Of a DNA stretch of 13,524 bases, positions 7,420 through 13,524 are shown piece by piece. Position 1 is the first letter of the stretch, and each line of letters starts with the position of its first letter. The notes beneath the pieces are model-generated. The model saw only the letters and a list, made by a program, of their open reading frames with translations. It did no database searches and was not told the DNA's origin. The DNA is from Syntrophaceae bacterium (GTDB lineage: Bacteria; Desulfobacterota; Desulfomonilia; Desulfomonilales; Desulfomonilaceae), in the NCBI GenBank assembly GCA_014874425.1, contig JACWAG010000249.1:1-13524 (forward strand), given 5' to 3'. Both the position numbers and the translations under genes were made by a program.

Positions 7420-8383
7420 ACAAATAGCTGAGATTATAAATAAACACGACAATTTCCTGGTGGTCACCCATGTTAATCCCGATGGTGACGCAATTGGGTC
7501 ACTTCTCGGGATGTATGCGGCTCTAAGGGAAATGGGCAAAACCGCTGTTCCTGTCCTTGGATCAAAATTTCCGGCGCTGTTTGAATTCTTACCAGGCAAA
7601 AATGATGTTCTCATAGGTTTGGATTCGCTCAATTTTAATCCCTCATACATAATTTCTTTGGATGTCGCCGCGGAAAATCGAATCTGTCCTCAAGTTGACA
7701 GCTTGCGTAAATCAGCGACACTGGTCAATATCGACCACCACCCCACCAACCCGGGATACGGGGACATCAATTATATTGAGCCGTATGCTAACTCTACAAC
7801 TCAACTAGTCTACGAAATACTTTACAAGGCGGGTCATCCACTAAGTTTGGACGTGGGAAAATGTTTGTATACAGGGCTGATTACGGATACCGGCTGTTTT
7901 AAGTTCGCAGGAGTAACAAGCAAAACCTTTGAACTTGCCGCCAAACTTCTGGAACCTGGTGTTGATAATTACGAGATCACCAGACATCTTTTCGAAGAAT
8001 TTGCGTTGTCAAGGTTGGTTCTTGAACGGCTAATGCTTGAGCGGATAGAAATTCTCCTGGAGGGGAAACTGGTCCTTAGTCATTTGGACCTTGAAGATTT
8101 TGAGGAAATCGGGGCAGACCTGTCAGAAGGAGAAAATCTCGTTAACAGGCTTCGGGAAACTCGCGGGGTTGAAGTCGGTGGGCTGATCACCAAACTGTCG
8201 GACAACCTCTGCAAGGCCAGTCTGAGATCCAAGGGGCTAATTGACGTTTCGGCAATCGCTTCTGAATTGGGTGGAGGCGGACACCGCCGCGCGGCCGGGA
8301 TCAAAGCGTCCATGTCTCCACAGAAATTGCGAATCACGCTGCTCGAACTGATAGGCACAGCCATTAGCCTCTCACAAAAATAG
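7412..8383 (+). CDS. nrnA: NrnA-type DHH phosphoesterase (nanoRNase / pAp phosphatase)
   Basis: A DHH/DHHA1 protein of 323 residues, the usual NrnA length. Metal-binding motifs are complete: H20 with D24-G-D26 in the N-terminal motif, D84 (motif II), D108-H109-H110 (motif III) and D159 (motif IV). The substrate-binding GGGGHRRAAG of the DHHA1 domain is at 287-296. Family knowledge: NrnA degrades 2-5-nt RNA and short DNA from the ends and dephosphorylates pAp, so it completes RNA turnover in bacteria without Orn. RecJ is excluded because it is much longer. ATG 7412 lies inside the end of rbfA and lacks a good Shine-Dalgarno, so translation is probably coupled. It is the last gene of the cluster; truB does not follow. 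Confidence 0.94.
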   Translation: MTKQIAEIINKHDNFLVVTHVNPDGDAIGSLLGMYAALREMGKTAVPVLGSKFPALFEFLPGKNDVLIGLDSLNFNPSYIISLDVAAENRICPQVDSLRKSATLVNIDHHPTNPGYGDINYIEPYANSTTQLVYEILYKAGHPLSLDVGKCLYTGLITDTGCFKFAGVTSKTFELAAKLLEPGVDNYEITRHLFEEFALSRLVLERLMLERIEILLEGKLVLSHLDLEDFEEIGADLSEGENLVNRLRETRGVEVGGLITKLSDNLCKASLRSKGLIDVSAIASELGGGGHRRAAGIKASMSPQKLRITLLELIGTAISLSQK

Positions 8384-8406
8384 GGCTATGAATTCTTAAC
8401 ACTCAC

Positions 8407-10824
8407 TCAACACATTTCAGGCCGGCAATCCGAAAAGAGCGGTAGAATTCTTTGACGCTCCATTGAAACTTCCGGAAAACTCGGATTGGAGGCAAGCGCC
8501 GCACATATCGCTTCCCCAACGTCACTAACAAAATGCAGAATAAGCCCTTTCGTAACATGATCCGGGAAAGATCTAACATCGGGAAAATTCTTGGAGGGCA
8601 GAATAATTTCTCTAACTCCGGCGCGTCGAGCCGCAAGGAGTTTTTCCTTGATTCCACCAACTGGGAGGACTCTACCGTGTAATGTGAGTTCACCAGTCAT
8701 TGCCACATCCCGTCTGACCGCAGTGCCCGTGAAAAGTGAAGCCAGGGCCACGGCGATTGTCACACCTGCTGACGGCCCATCTTTGGGGATTGCCGCCGAT
8801 GGCACATGCACATGAAGTTCGGTATTCGAGAAACGTTTCTTGTCCAGTCCAAAGCTTTCGCATGAGTGCCTCAGGTAACTCAAGGCCGCCCGCGCGGACT
8901 CTTGCATCACATCCCCCATGTTACCCGTCAGTATCAATCCAGTACGACCCCCGAAACCTGTGACCTCAACAAAAATAATCTCTCCACCGTTTTCAGTCCA
9001 GGCGAGGCCTGTTGCAACCCCTACCCTGTCCGTTTCCTCAGCGAGTTCTGAATAATACTTCCGCGCTCCCAATAAATCCTCGATCATGGCCGGATCTACA
9101 GATTTTCTCAGGGTCTGCCCCTGAGCTATCCTTAGTGCGATTTTCCTACAAACAGAATGTATTTCCCTCTCAAGATTCCTCACACCAGCTTCTCTGGTAT
9201 AACCGTTAATCAATTTCCTGGTGGCTGAGGACTCAAACGTGATGTTATAGTCTTTAACCCCATTTTGCTCTTGCGCCTTAGGGATGAGAAACAGTTCGGC
9301 AATCTTTTCTTTTTCTTCGTCCGTATAGCCGGAAATTCGAATTATTTCCATACGGTCCTTGAGCGCATGCGGAATGGAATCAACCTGGTTCGCAGTGGCG
9401 ATAAACATGACCTTGCTGAGATCAAAAGGTATGTCCAGATAGTGGTCCATGAAACTGGAATTTTGCTCAGGGTCAAGCGCCTCCAAAAGAGCGCTGGCAG
9501 GGTCTCCGCGGAAGTCTTGGCCGACCTTGTCAATCTCGTCCAGCATAAAGACAGGGTTGCTTGTCCCGGCCCTTCTGATTTCCTGGATAATTCTGCCCGG
9601 CATAGCTCCAATGTATGTCCGCCTGTGACCACGTATTTCGGCTTCATCCCTAACGCCGCCCAACGAAACTCGAACAAACTTTCTCCCCATTGCTCTGGCG
9701 ATTGAACGCCCCAGGGATGTCTTGCCAACTCCCGGTGGGCCGACAAGACAGAGAATTGGCCCCTTGTTGTCAACCTTGAGCTTGCGAACAGCCAAGAACT
9801 CCATAATGCGTTCTTTGACTATTGCGAGATCATAATGGTCCAGATCAAGCATCCTCTGGGCCGTCACTATATCCAGATGATCCTGGGTAGTTTTGTCCCA
9901 AGGCAAGCTAGTCAGCACATCTACATAGGTCCGTGAGACTATATGCTCGGGAGAATGCGGCGGTATCCGCTCAAGACGCTGGATCTCCCTGGTTACAGAT
10001 TCAGCCACGTCAGGAGGCATACCAGTTTCACGTACTCTTAGTTGGAATCCTTTCAGTTCGGCTGCGTTAGGGTCATCGTCCGAACTGAAATCCCTTTGGA
10101 ATGTCTTGAGTTGCCGCCTAGCTTCAGAGCCTGACGGTCTTTTGAAGCCAACTGACGAAGCCAATGGCTCTGTAGAAACTATCGGTTTACTAACGAAGTT
10201 ATCTATATCAGTCTTGAAATAGGCCATAGCTTTGCGCAATCTCGCTATGGGATCCAGAATTTCGAGAAGGTCCTGCTTGGATTCCGATTTGATGGACACC
10301 TGAGACCCGATAAGATCTGCCAACTCCCCAACATCTTGGGCTTGTTCGATGGATTTCAGCATCTGAAGATTTATGGTTTTCCCCAGGATCTCCGCCATCT
10401 TGAACTGGCTCACAACACCTGCGACCAAAGCGTCGTGGAAATCACTCTCACATGTTTTCTCTTCCACTAGCCCGACTTCGGCTGTTAAATAGGGGTCATC
10501 CTTTACCTTGCTGATTAGACAAACTCGGCACAGCCCTTCAGCCACAGCCCTTACCCCTCCGGTTTCGACTGATACTATCTTTTCAACTCGAGCAAGAACA
10601 CCTACCGGCGAGAGTTCTTCACTCCAGATACCAAATCGGCTTCGGGATTTTTGATAAAAAAGACCGACCAGATTAGACCCACCCTGTAGGGATTCCGCTA
10701 ATTTGACTACTCTGGCGCCCTTTAGAAATAGGGGAATCACGATGTTTGGGAATATAACCATATCCCGGAGGGGCAATATCGGCACAACCGTGGGGAATTT
10801 GCCCACCGATTTTATAGATTTCAT
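8407..10824 (-). CDS. lon: ATP-dependent Lon protease (LonA type)
   Basis: Lon degrades damaged and regulatory proteins in the cytoplasm. Its 805 residues fit LonA. An N-terminal substrate-binding (LAN) domain with PILPLRDMVIFP at about 15-26 and a helical region come first. The AAA+ module follows with Walker A GPPGVGKT (362-369), a Walker B ending in FMLDEIDK, and a sensor region. The protease domain has catalytic Ser685 in PKDGPSAG and Lys728 in GGIKEK, 43 residues apart as in E. coli. A tail of about 25 residues after the last conserved helix ends in Cys. ATG 10824 is preceded two codons earlier by a stop in the same frame. Its ribosome binding site is weak; AAGGGA lies 18 bases upstream. 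The gene is convergent with nrnA (23-bp gap, no terminator seen). Confidence 0.97.
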   Translation of the reverse strand: MKSIKSVGKFPTVVPILPLRDMVIFPNIVIPLFLKGARVVKLAESLQGGSNLVGLFYQKSRSRFGIWSEELSPVGVLARVEKIVSVETGGVRAVAEGLCRVCLISKVKDDPYLTAEVGLVEEKTCESDFHDALVAGVVSQFKMAEILGKTINLQMLKSIEQAQDVGELADLIGSQVSIKSESKQDLLEILDPIARLRKAMAYFKTDIDNFVSKPIVSTEPLASSVGFKRPSGSEARRQLKTFQRDFSSDDDPNAAELKGFQLRVRETGMPPDVAESVTREIQRLERIPPHSPEHIVSRTYVDVLTSLPWDKTTQDHLDIVTAQRMLDLDHYDLAIVKERIMEFLAVRKLKVDNKGPILCLVGPPGVGKTSLGRSIARAMGRKFVRVSLGGVRDEAEIRGHRRTYIGAMPGRIIQEIRRAGTSNPVFMLDEIDKVGQDFRGDPASALLEALDPEQNSSFMDHYLDIPFDLSKVMFIATANQVDSIPHALKDRMEIIRISGYTDEEKEKIAELFLIPKAQEQNGVKDYNITFESSATRKLINGYTREAGVRNLEREIHSVCRKIALRIAQGQTLRKSVDPAMIEDLLGARKYYSELAEETDRVGVATGLAWTENGGEIIFVEVTGFGGRTGLILTGNMGDVMQESARAALSYLRHSCESFGLDKKRFSNTELHVHVPSAAIPKDGPSAGVTIAVALASLFTGTAVRRDVAMTGELTLHGRVLPVGGIKEKLLAARRAGVREIILPSKNFPDVRSFPDHVTKGLILHFVSDVGEAICAALASNPSFPEVSMERQRILPLFSDCRPEMC

Positions 10825-10893
10825 GATTTAGACACACCCATCCCTTGGAACTTCTTGAGCTTCACAAATTATTAAAAAGGATCTCTGACGTGT

Positions 10894-10922
10894 AACATAT
10901 CAAATTTCCAAGCAAAAGTCAA
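10894..10922 (-). promoter_or_regulatory. sigma70-type promoter for lon
   Basis: Read on the minus strand, TTGACT (10922-10917) and TATGTT (10899-10894) are separated by exactly 17 bp. The predicted start at about 10887 gives a leader of about 62 nt. The boxes do not look like a sigma32 heat-shock promoter (no CTTGAA or CCCCAT-type -10), although lon is heat-inducible in many bacteria. Confidence 0.6.
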
Positions 10923-11143
10923 TATGGTCCCGGAAACAAGATCAACTGAGTCTGGATATTCGTATCCATTATCAAAAATCTAATCAAAACAAAATTATTG
11001 CCCTGCATGCCTAATAAATGACCTGAGGTTTAGTTAAGATGTTGGACCAAGTCGATTTGAGGGACCATTTGAAATGAACTGGGTTATGAATAAAGGAAGA
11101 TACTAGGACGGAGCTTGAAAATTAGTTCGCCGTCAGATTTTGG
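10923..11143. other. intergenic region lon / HAD gene
   Basis: Together with the lon leader and promoter, this makes a 319-bp stretch without a gene. A small perfect hairpin TGGATA-TTCG-TATCCA occupies 10953-10968; it has no T-run on either strand. No convincing ORF, RNA gene or terminator for the HAD gene was found. The sequence is A/T-rich. Confidence 0.6.
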
Positions 11144-11815
11144 TTATCCGATTTCGTCGTCAGAAAACATGCTTTTTAAATATTCTTCGCTGAAGACTTC
11201 AAGTATTGTCAATTCCTTAAAGAATGAATTCCGGTCACTAAAAAGGATAGTTTTGTATTCGAGGGATGATGCGCGAGCTATGTTGCCGGGGTTATCATCA
11301 ATCAAGAGGCAAGATTCCGGAGAAACTCCCAATATTGAAGCCACATCCGAAAAAACTGAGATATCCCGCTTGCCCTTTCCGAGATGATACGAATTAAATA
11401 CAGCGTCGAAACGGCCGCAAAAATGGCTTCTTGCGTCTAATTCATCCAACCAGTTGGTTTGATCACTCAACATGGAGACAAAATAGCCTTTGAGTCGCAG
11501 TCTATCGACAGTTCTGAGCATCCAAGGCCTAAGTTTGAACCTGTGAAGGATTTCCGTTCGCATATCAAAGTCAGAGATCTTGATCCCGGTTTCTTTTCTG
11601 ATGGCGTTCCAATAATCAGTCTCAGAAGCTTTTCCAACTATGTATCCGGTTGTATAAATGGTTCGCTCCGCTATTTCAAAGAACTTTTGCGGATCCAGAT
11701 TAGACGCGGCTCCTATGGCCATGAGACCTTGTTTGAAACCTTCTTCCGCCAAAACCCCGCCAAAATCAAAAAACACAGCCTCAATCTCTTGACTTGCCTT
11801 TTCCGGGAAATTCAC
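11144..11815 (-). CDS. HAD-superfamily (subfamily IA) hydrolase
   Basis: A 223-residue HAD-like phosphatase; substrate unknown. Motif I is FFDFGGVL with nucleophile Asp17. Motif II is Ser117 (MLSDQTN), motif III is a Lys (147 or 149, in GKGKRD), and motif IV is Asp173-Asp174 (LLIDDNPGNI). A helical cap lies between about 25 and 95. The position two after the nucleophile, usually the acid/base Asp, is Gly19. The FDxGGV form occurs in YihX-like and related HADs, so the protein is not necessarily inactive. The start is GTG 11815, chosen for GAGG (11820-11823) 4 bases upstream. The leader contains a run of nine T on the coding strand (11829-11837) and is transcribed from a promoter sharing its core with that of the TPR gene. 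Confidence 0.85.
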   Translation of the reverse strand: MNFPEKASQEIEAVFFDFGGVLAEEGFKQGLMAIGAASNLDPQKFFEIAERTIYTTGYIVGKASETDYWNAIRKETGIKISDFDMRTEILHRFKLRPWMLRTVDRLRLKGYFVSMLSDQTNWLDELDARSHFCGRFDAVFNSYHLGKGKRDISVFSDVASILGVSPESCLLIDDNPGNIARASSLEYKTILFSDRNSFFKELTILEVFSEEYLKSMFSDDEIG

Positions 11816-11844
11816 TGCGCCTCTATCGAAAAAAAAATATTTTA

Positions 11845-11866
11845 GTCAATTAATAGACAAATTGAC
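11845..11866. repeat. 7-bp inverted repeat in the HAD leader
   Basis: GTCAATT (11845-11851) and AATTGAC (11860-11866) are perfect inverted arms around an 8-nt spacer. On the minus strand the repeat lies in the HAD leader and is followed 7 bases later by nine T (11837-11829), resembling a weak attenuator. On the plus strand it abuts the TPR promoter and could be a protein-binding site. Confidence 0.4.
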
Positions 11867-11867
11867 A

Positions 11868-11895
11868 TTGATTAAATTAACGAATTGTTTATAAT
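11868..11895 (+). promoter_or_regulatory. promoter for the TPR gene
   Basis: TTGATT (11868-11873) and a perfect TATAAT (11890-11895) are spaced by 16 bp. A perfect TTGACA at 11862-11867 lies 22 bp from the -10, too far for normal use. Predicted start about 11902, giving a leader of about 170 nt. Confidence 0.6.
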
Positions 11896-11917
11896 TCCAT
11901 CTTTATATTTAAGTCAA
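11888..11917 (-). promoter_or_regulatory. divergent promoter for the HAD gene
   Basis: On the minus strand TTGACT (11917-11912) and TATAAA (11893-11888) are spaced by 18 bp, both 5 of 6 consensus. The -10 overlaps the -10 of the plus-strand promoter by four bases. Confidence 0.6.
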
Positions 11918-11988
11918 CACCTGCGTCCGATTTGGTATCGGCAGCTCCAGTCGGGCTCGTTAAATTCTGGAACCAGGCGAAGTGATTT

Positions 11989-12002
11989 CTTGTCTAGACA
12001 AG
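11989..12002. promoter_or_regulatory. perfect 14-bp palindrome, possible operator
   Basis: CTTGTCTAGACAAG is fully self-complementary. It lies about 90 bp downstream of the predicted TPR transcription start and 74 bp before its ATG. The core GTCTAGAC agrees with the general HutC-subfamily GntR operator form (GT-N-TA-N-AC) as I remember it. No such regulator gene is in the window. Confidence 0.45.
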
Positions 12003-12032
12003 TTAGGTCATATTTTAGAAGGGGGAGAACAA

Positions 12033-12062
12033 ATGAAGTTCTTCTCGCGAAATTCACAATGA
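12033..12062 (+). CDS. possible 9-codon upstream ORF (leader peptide)
   Basis: ATG 12033 begins the peptide MKFFSRNSQ and stops at TGA 12060-12062. A strong ribosome binding site, GGGGGAG (12021-12027), lies 5 bases before the ATG. The stop overlaps the first base of the TPR gene's AAGGAG, so terminating ribosomes would sit on the next initiation site. It is in a different frame from the TPR gene. It might couple or modulate TPR translation. Peptides this short can be chance, so the call rests on the ribosome binding site and its position. Confidence 0.35.
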   Translation: MKFFSRNSQ

Positions 12063-12067
12063 AGGAG
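12062..12067 (+). promoter_or_regulatory. ribosome binding site that decides the TPR gene start
   Basis: AAGGAG at 12062-12067 leaves 8 bases to ATG 12076. It therefore selects 12076 over the GTG at 12067, which lies inside the site itself. Confidence 0.8.
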
Positions 12068-12075
12068 TGCAAAGA

Positions 12076-13074
12076 ATGATGGATCGTGAAGGCGTGGCAG
12101 CGCCGAATTTAAGTCTCCGAAAAGAAGACGGAGCATCCGCTTATAGTTTCATGGGTTTTTTGATCCTGGGAATCATTGCCATAGTCATAGTATTCTTTTT
12201 CCCCTGGGGACAAATGTTAAAAGGTGGGCAAAGCCCTGAATTGGTAGCGGCAAATCAAGCTCTTTCCAAAAAGGAATTTGATAAGGCTCTTAAACTCTTT
12301 GACAAATACATTACAGCCAATCCTGGTGACGCCGCCGGCTATGTTGGCAGATCCAGAGCCTACGTCCAGTTGGGGGACTTGAATCGAGCGACGGAAGACG
12401 CTAACGCCGCATTGGCTAAAAAACCGTCCGCTCAAGCATACGGTCAGCAGGGCATTATCCTTAAAATTATGGGACACCCACATGAAGCCCTGAAAGATTT
12501 TACAGAAGCCATAAAGTTAGACCCAAAATATTCCTGGGCCTATGCTCAGCGGGCTGATCTATATTCCAGGGCCCAAGACAACGAAAAGGCTCTGAAAGAT
12601 ATTAACAAAGCGCTAGAATACAACCCTAGTTTTGTTGAGGGTTATCGTATGAGGGCCTGGATTCTGAGCAGAATGGGGAAATGCAAGGACGCCTATGAGG
12701 ACTTCCAGAAAATTGCCAAGATGGGCGCAAACGACGCGTGGACCATTCAGGATACCGCATGGTTCTTGCTGACCTGTCCAGATGAGAAGCTTCAGGACAC
12801 TTCCAAAGCCATGGATTTGGCAAAGAAAGCCCTTGATATGATGGGCACAAAGGATGGCGTCTTCCAGGAAACGATAGCCGAGGCTTATTTCAAACAGGGT
12901 GATCCACTGAAAGCCGTAGAGCATCAAAAGAAAGCCATAGAGATGGGATCAAAGAAATGCCCCGACGAATCTTGTGTAAAAGAGATGAAAGAAAGGCTGA
13001 ATAAATATGAATTGTCAGCCAGACAGGAAGTTAGGAAGACATACGAGATATTACCCCTCGATAGCGTAAACTGA
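12076..13074 (+). CDS. membrane-anchored TPR-repeat protein
   Basis: A 332-residue protein. A short charged N-terminus (1 to about 24) precedes one hydrophobic segment of about 20 residues ending in FFFPWG (about 25-45); there is no signal-peptidase site. The rest is soluble. Given the topology, the repeat domain probably faces the periplasm (inference). At least four tetratricopeptide repeats can be recognised, starting near residues 55, 89, 122 and 156, with the usual A/G-Y-x-A-P spacing (for example AIKLDPKYSWAYAQRADLY). A degenerate module with TAWFLLTCPDEKLQD-x-KAMDLAKKAL and a final repeat AYFKQGDPLKAVEHQKKAIE follow. A W-LLATCPD-x-RD-KAV-LA-like module is common at the C-terminus of bacterial TPR proteins. 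Such proteins scaffold complexes; no partner can be named. Start chosen by AAGGAG spacing. Confidence 0.85.
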   Translation: MMDREGVAAPNLSLRKEDGASAYSFMGFLILGIIAIVIVFFFPWGQMLKGGQSPELVAANQALSKKEFDKALKLFDKYITANPGDAAGYVGRSRAYVQLGDLNRATEDANAALAKKPSAQAYGQQGIILKIMGHPHEALKDFTEAIKLDPKYSWAYAQRADLYSRAQDNEKALKDINKALEYNPSFVEGYRMRAWILSRMGKCKDAYEDFQKIAKMGANDAWTIQDTAWFLLTCPDEKLQDTSKAMDLAKKALDMMGTKDGVFQETIAEAYFKQGDPLKAVEHQKKAIEMGSKKCPDESCVKEMKERLNKYELSARQEVRKTYEILPLDSVN

Positions 13075-13137
13075 TGAGGATTTGTCTTGTATGTTGAGAA
13101 TCGTCAGACAAGCATATTGAAAATCAATTGAGATAAC

Positions 13138-13180
13138 AACCAAGGGCGTTTGGTAAACCAAGCGCCCTTGGTTTTATTTT
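13138..13180 (+). terminator. strong intrinsic terminator of the TPR gene
   Basis: Arms at 13138-13153 and 13158-13173 form a 16-bp stem with a single U-G pair around loop TAAA, followed by TTTTATTTT. It is the strongest hairpin in the window. Its right edge touches the stop codon of the convergent small gene (13174-13176). On the minus strand it comes directly after that stop, with a weaker T-rich tail, so it may act in both directions. Confidence 0.9.
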
Positions 13181-13437
13181 AGGGCTTCAAAACTGATGGC
13201 CCATTCCTCCCCTCGCTGTTTCTCAAAGTTAACTGTGACTGACTTTCCCAGAAACCTGGCAGCCTGCGCTCGCTGCTCCTGACAAATTCTTCCGGTCTTT
13301 TTGTCACAGTCTTTCCCAAGTAGCGTGACAGAATTGGAATCCAATCGTTCCAATTTTCCGGAGAATTCGTAGGCTGCTGCGCTGGCGGACCACGAGAACG
13401 CTAGCGCCATCAACAGCACTCCTAAAGCGTATGCCAT
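13174..13437 (-). CDS. small exported protein of unknown function
   Basis: An 87-residue protein I do not recognise. ATG 13437 is preceded by GGAGG (13445-13449) at 7 bases, an excellent start. The frame stays open upstream to the window edge, but earlier starts would put a poor, Cys-rich stretch before the signal peptide. Residues 1-22 form a Sec signal peptide with a hydrophobic core and a SASAAA end, cleavage probably after Ala20-22. The mature part of about 65 residues (YEFSGKLERLDSNSVTLLG...) looks like a small beta-barrel or OB-like fold. Cys44 and Cys52 flank DKKTGRI and could form a periplasmic disulfide. Predicted location is periplasmic. It is convergent with the TPR gene. Confidence 0.75.
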   Translation of the reverse strand: MAYALGVLLMALAFSWSASAAAYEFSGKLERLDSNSVTLLGKDCDKKTGRICQEQRAQAARFLGKSVTVNFEKQRGEEWAISFEALK

Positions 13438-13473
13438 TCTGTGACCTCCGTCCAGACCCAAATCGAAAATCGT

Positions 13474-13505
13474 GAGAGAACAACACATCCCACGAGAGAA
13501 CCACA
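13474..13505. repeat. 12-bp direct repeat upstream of the small exported protein gene
   Basis: GAGAGAACAACA (13474-13485) and GAGAGAACCACA (13494-13505) differ at one base and start exactly 20 bp apart, about two helical turns. They lie 37-68 bp upstream of ATG 13437, in the expected promoter region. No clear sigma70 boxes were found beside them. This could be a tandem binding site for a regulator. Confidence 0.4.
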
Positions 13506-13524
13506 ACTCAACGCCTCGACACAA

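Noticed and set aside
9265..9773. ORFs of 146 (+) and 143 (-) residues inside lon
   Set aside because: Both overlap the AAA+ core of Lon, whose motifs are intact in the true frame. They have no independent start signals.
10953..10968. hairpin TGGATA-TTCG-TATCCA considered as terminator
   Set aside because: The stem is only 6 bp and neither strand has a T-run after it. It is far from the HAD stop.
11459..11845. 128-residue ORF on + strand opposite the HAD gene
   Set aside because: It is antisense to a gene with all HAD motifs and a good ribosome binding site. It has no recognisable domain.
11885..12079. 64-residue ORF on + strand in the TPR leader
   Set aside because: It starts within the shared promoter core and has no ribosome binding site. 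Its end coincides with the TPR start only by chance of frame.
1..13524. CRISPR array, insertion sequence, prophage or defence island
   Set aside because: No regularly spaced repeats, transposase or integrase motifs, att-like repeats or defence-type domains were seen in the window.

Overview
This window looks like chromosomal DNA of a Gram-negative bacterium, most likely a Deltaproteobacterium (Desulfobacterota, perhaps Syntrophobacterales-like). That is an inference from three things: the gene order tRNA / rimP-nusA-ylxR-infB-ylxP(DUF503)-rbfA-nrnA, a cysteine-containing YlxR, and a PpiD-type periplasmic chaperone upstream. Base composition is moderate and similar throughout. I see no insertion sequence, CRISPR array, prophage or other sign of recent transfer.

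Left part (1-1395): the 3' end of a PpiD-like peptidyl-prolyl isomerase gene, a weak terminator-like hairpin, a sigma70-type promoter, a complete tRNA-Gly(CCC) with encoded CCA, and a strong intrinsic terminator directly in front of rimP.

Central + strand block (1414-8383): a translation/transcription housekeeping cluster. It encodes RimP (30S maturation), NusA (transcription elongation and termination), YlxR/RnpM, the initiation factor IF2, a DUF503/YlxP protein, RbfA (30S maturation) and NrnA (nanoRNase/pAp phosphatase). Spacing is tight from rimP to infB. The 154-bp gap before rbfA holds small hairpins and a candidate internal promoter. rbfA and nrnA overlap by 8 bp. truB, rpsO and pnp, which often follow in this operon, are absent.

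Right part: lon (8407-10824, - strand) converges on nrnA with a gap of only 23 bp. It has its own sigma70-like promoter in a 319-bp intergenic region. A HAD-like phosphatase gene (11144-11815, -) is divergent from a membrane-anchored TPR-repeat protein gene (12076-13074, +). Their promoters appear to share one TATA-like core, giving a bidirectional promoter. The TPR leader carries a perfect 14-bp palindrome and a 9-codon upstream ORF with its own good ribosome binding site. A long intrinsic terminator separates the TPR gene from a convergent gene for a small exported protein (13174-13437, -).

I do not see an undescribed multigene system. The core is a conserved housekeeping operon. The observations most worth a second look are regulatory: the tRNA-terminator-rimP arrangement, the nusA/ylxR hairpin, the rbfA leader, and the shared-core divergent promoter with palindrome and upstream ORF at the TPR gene.
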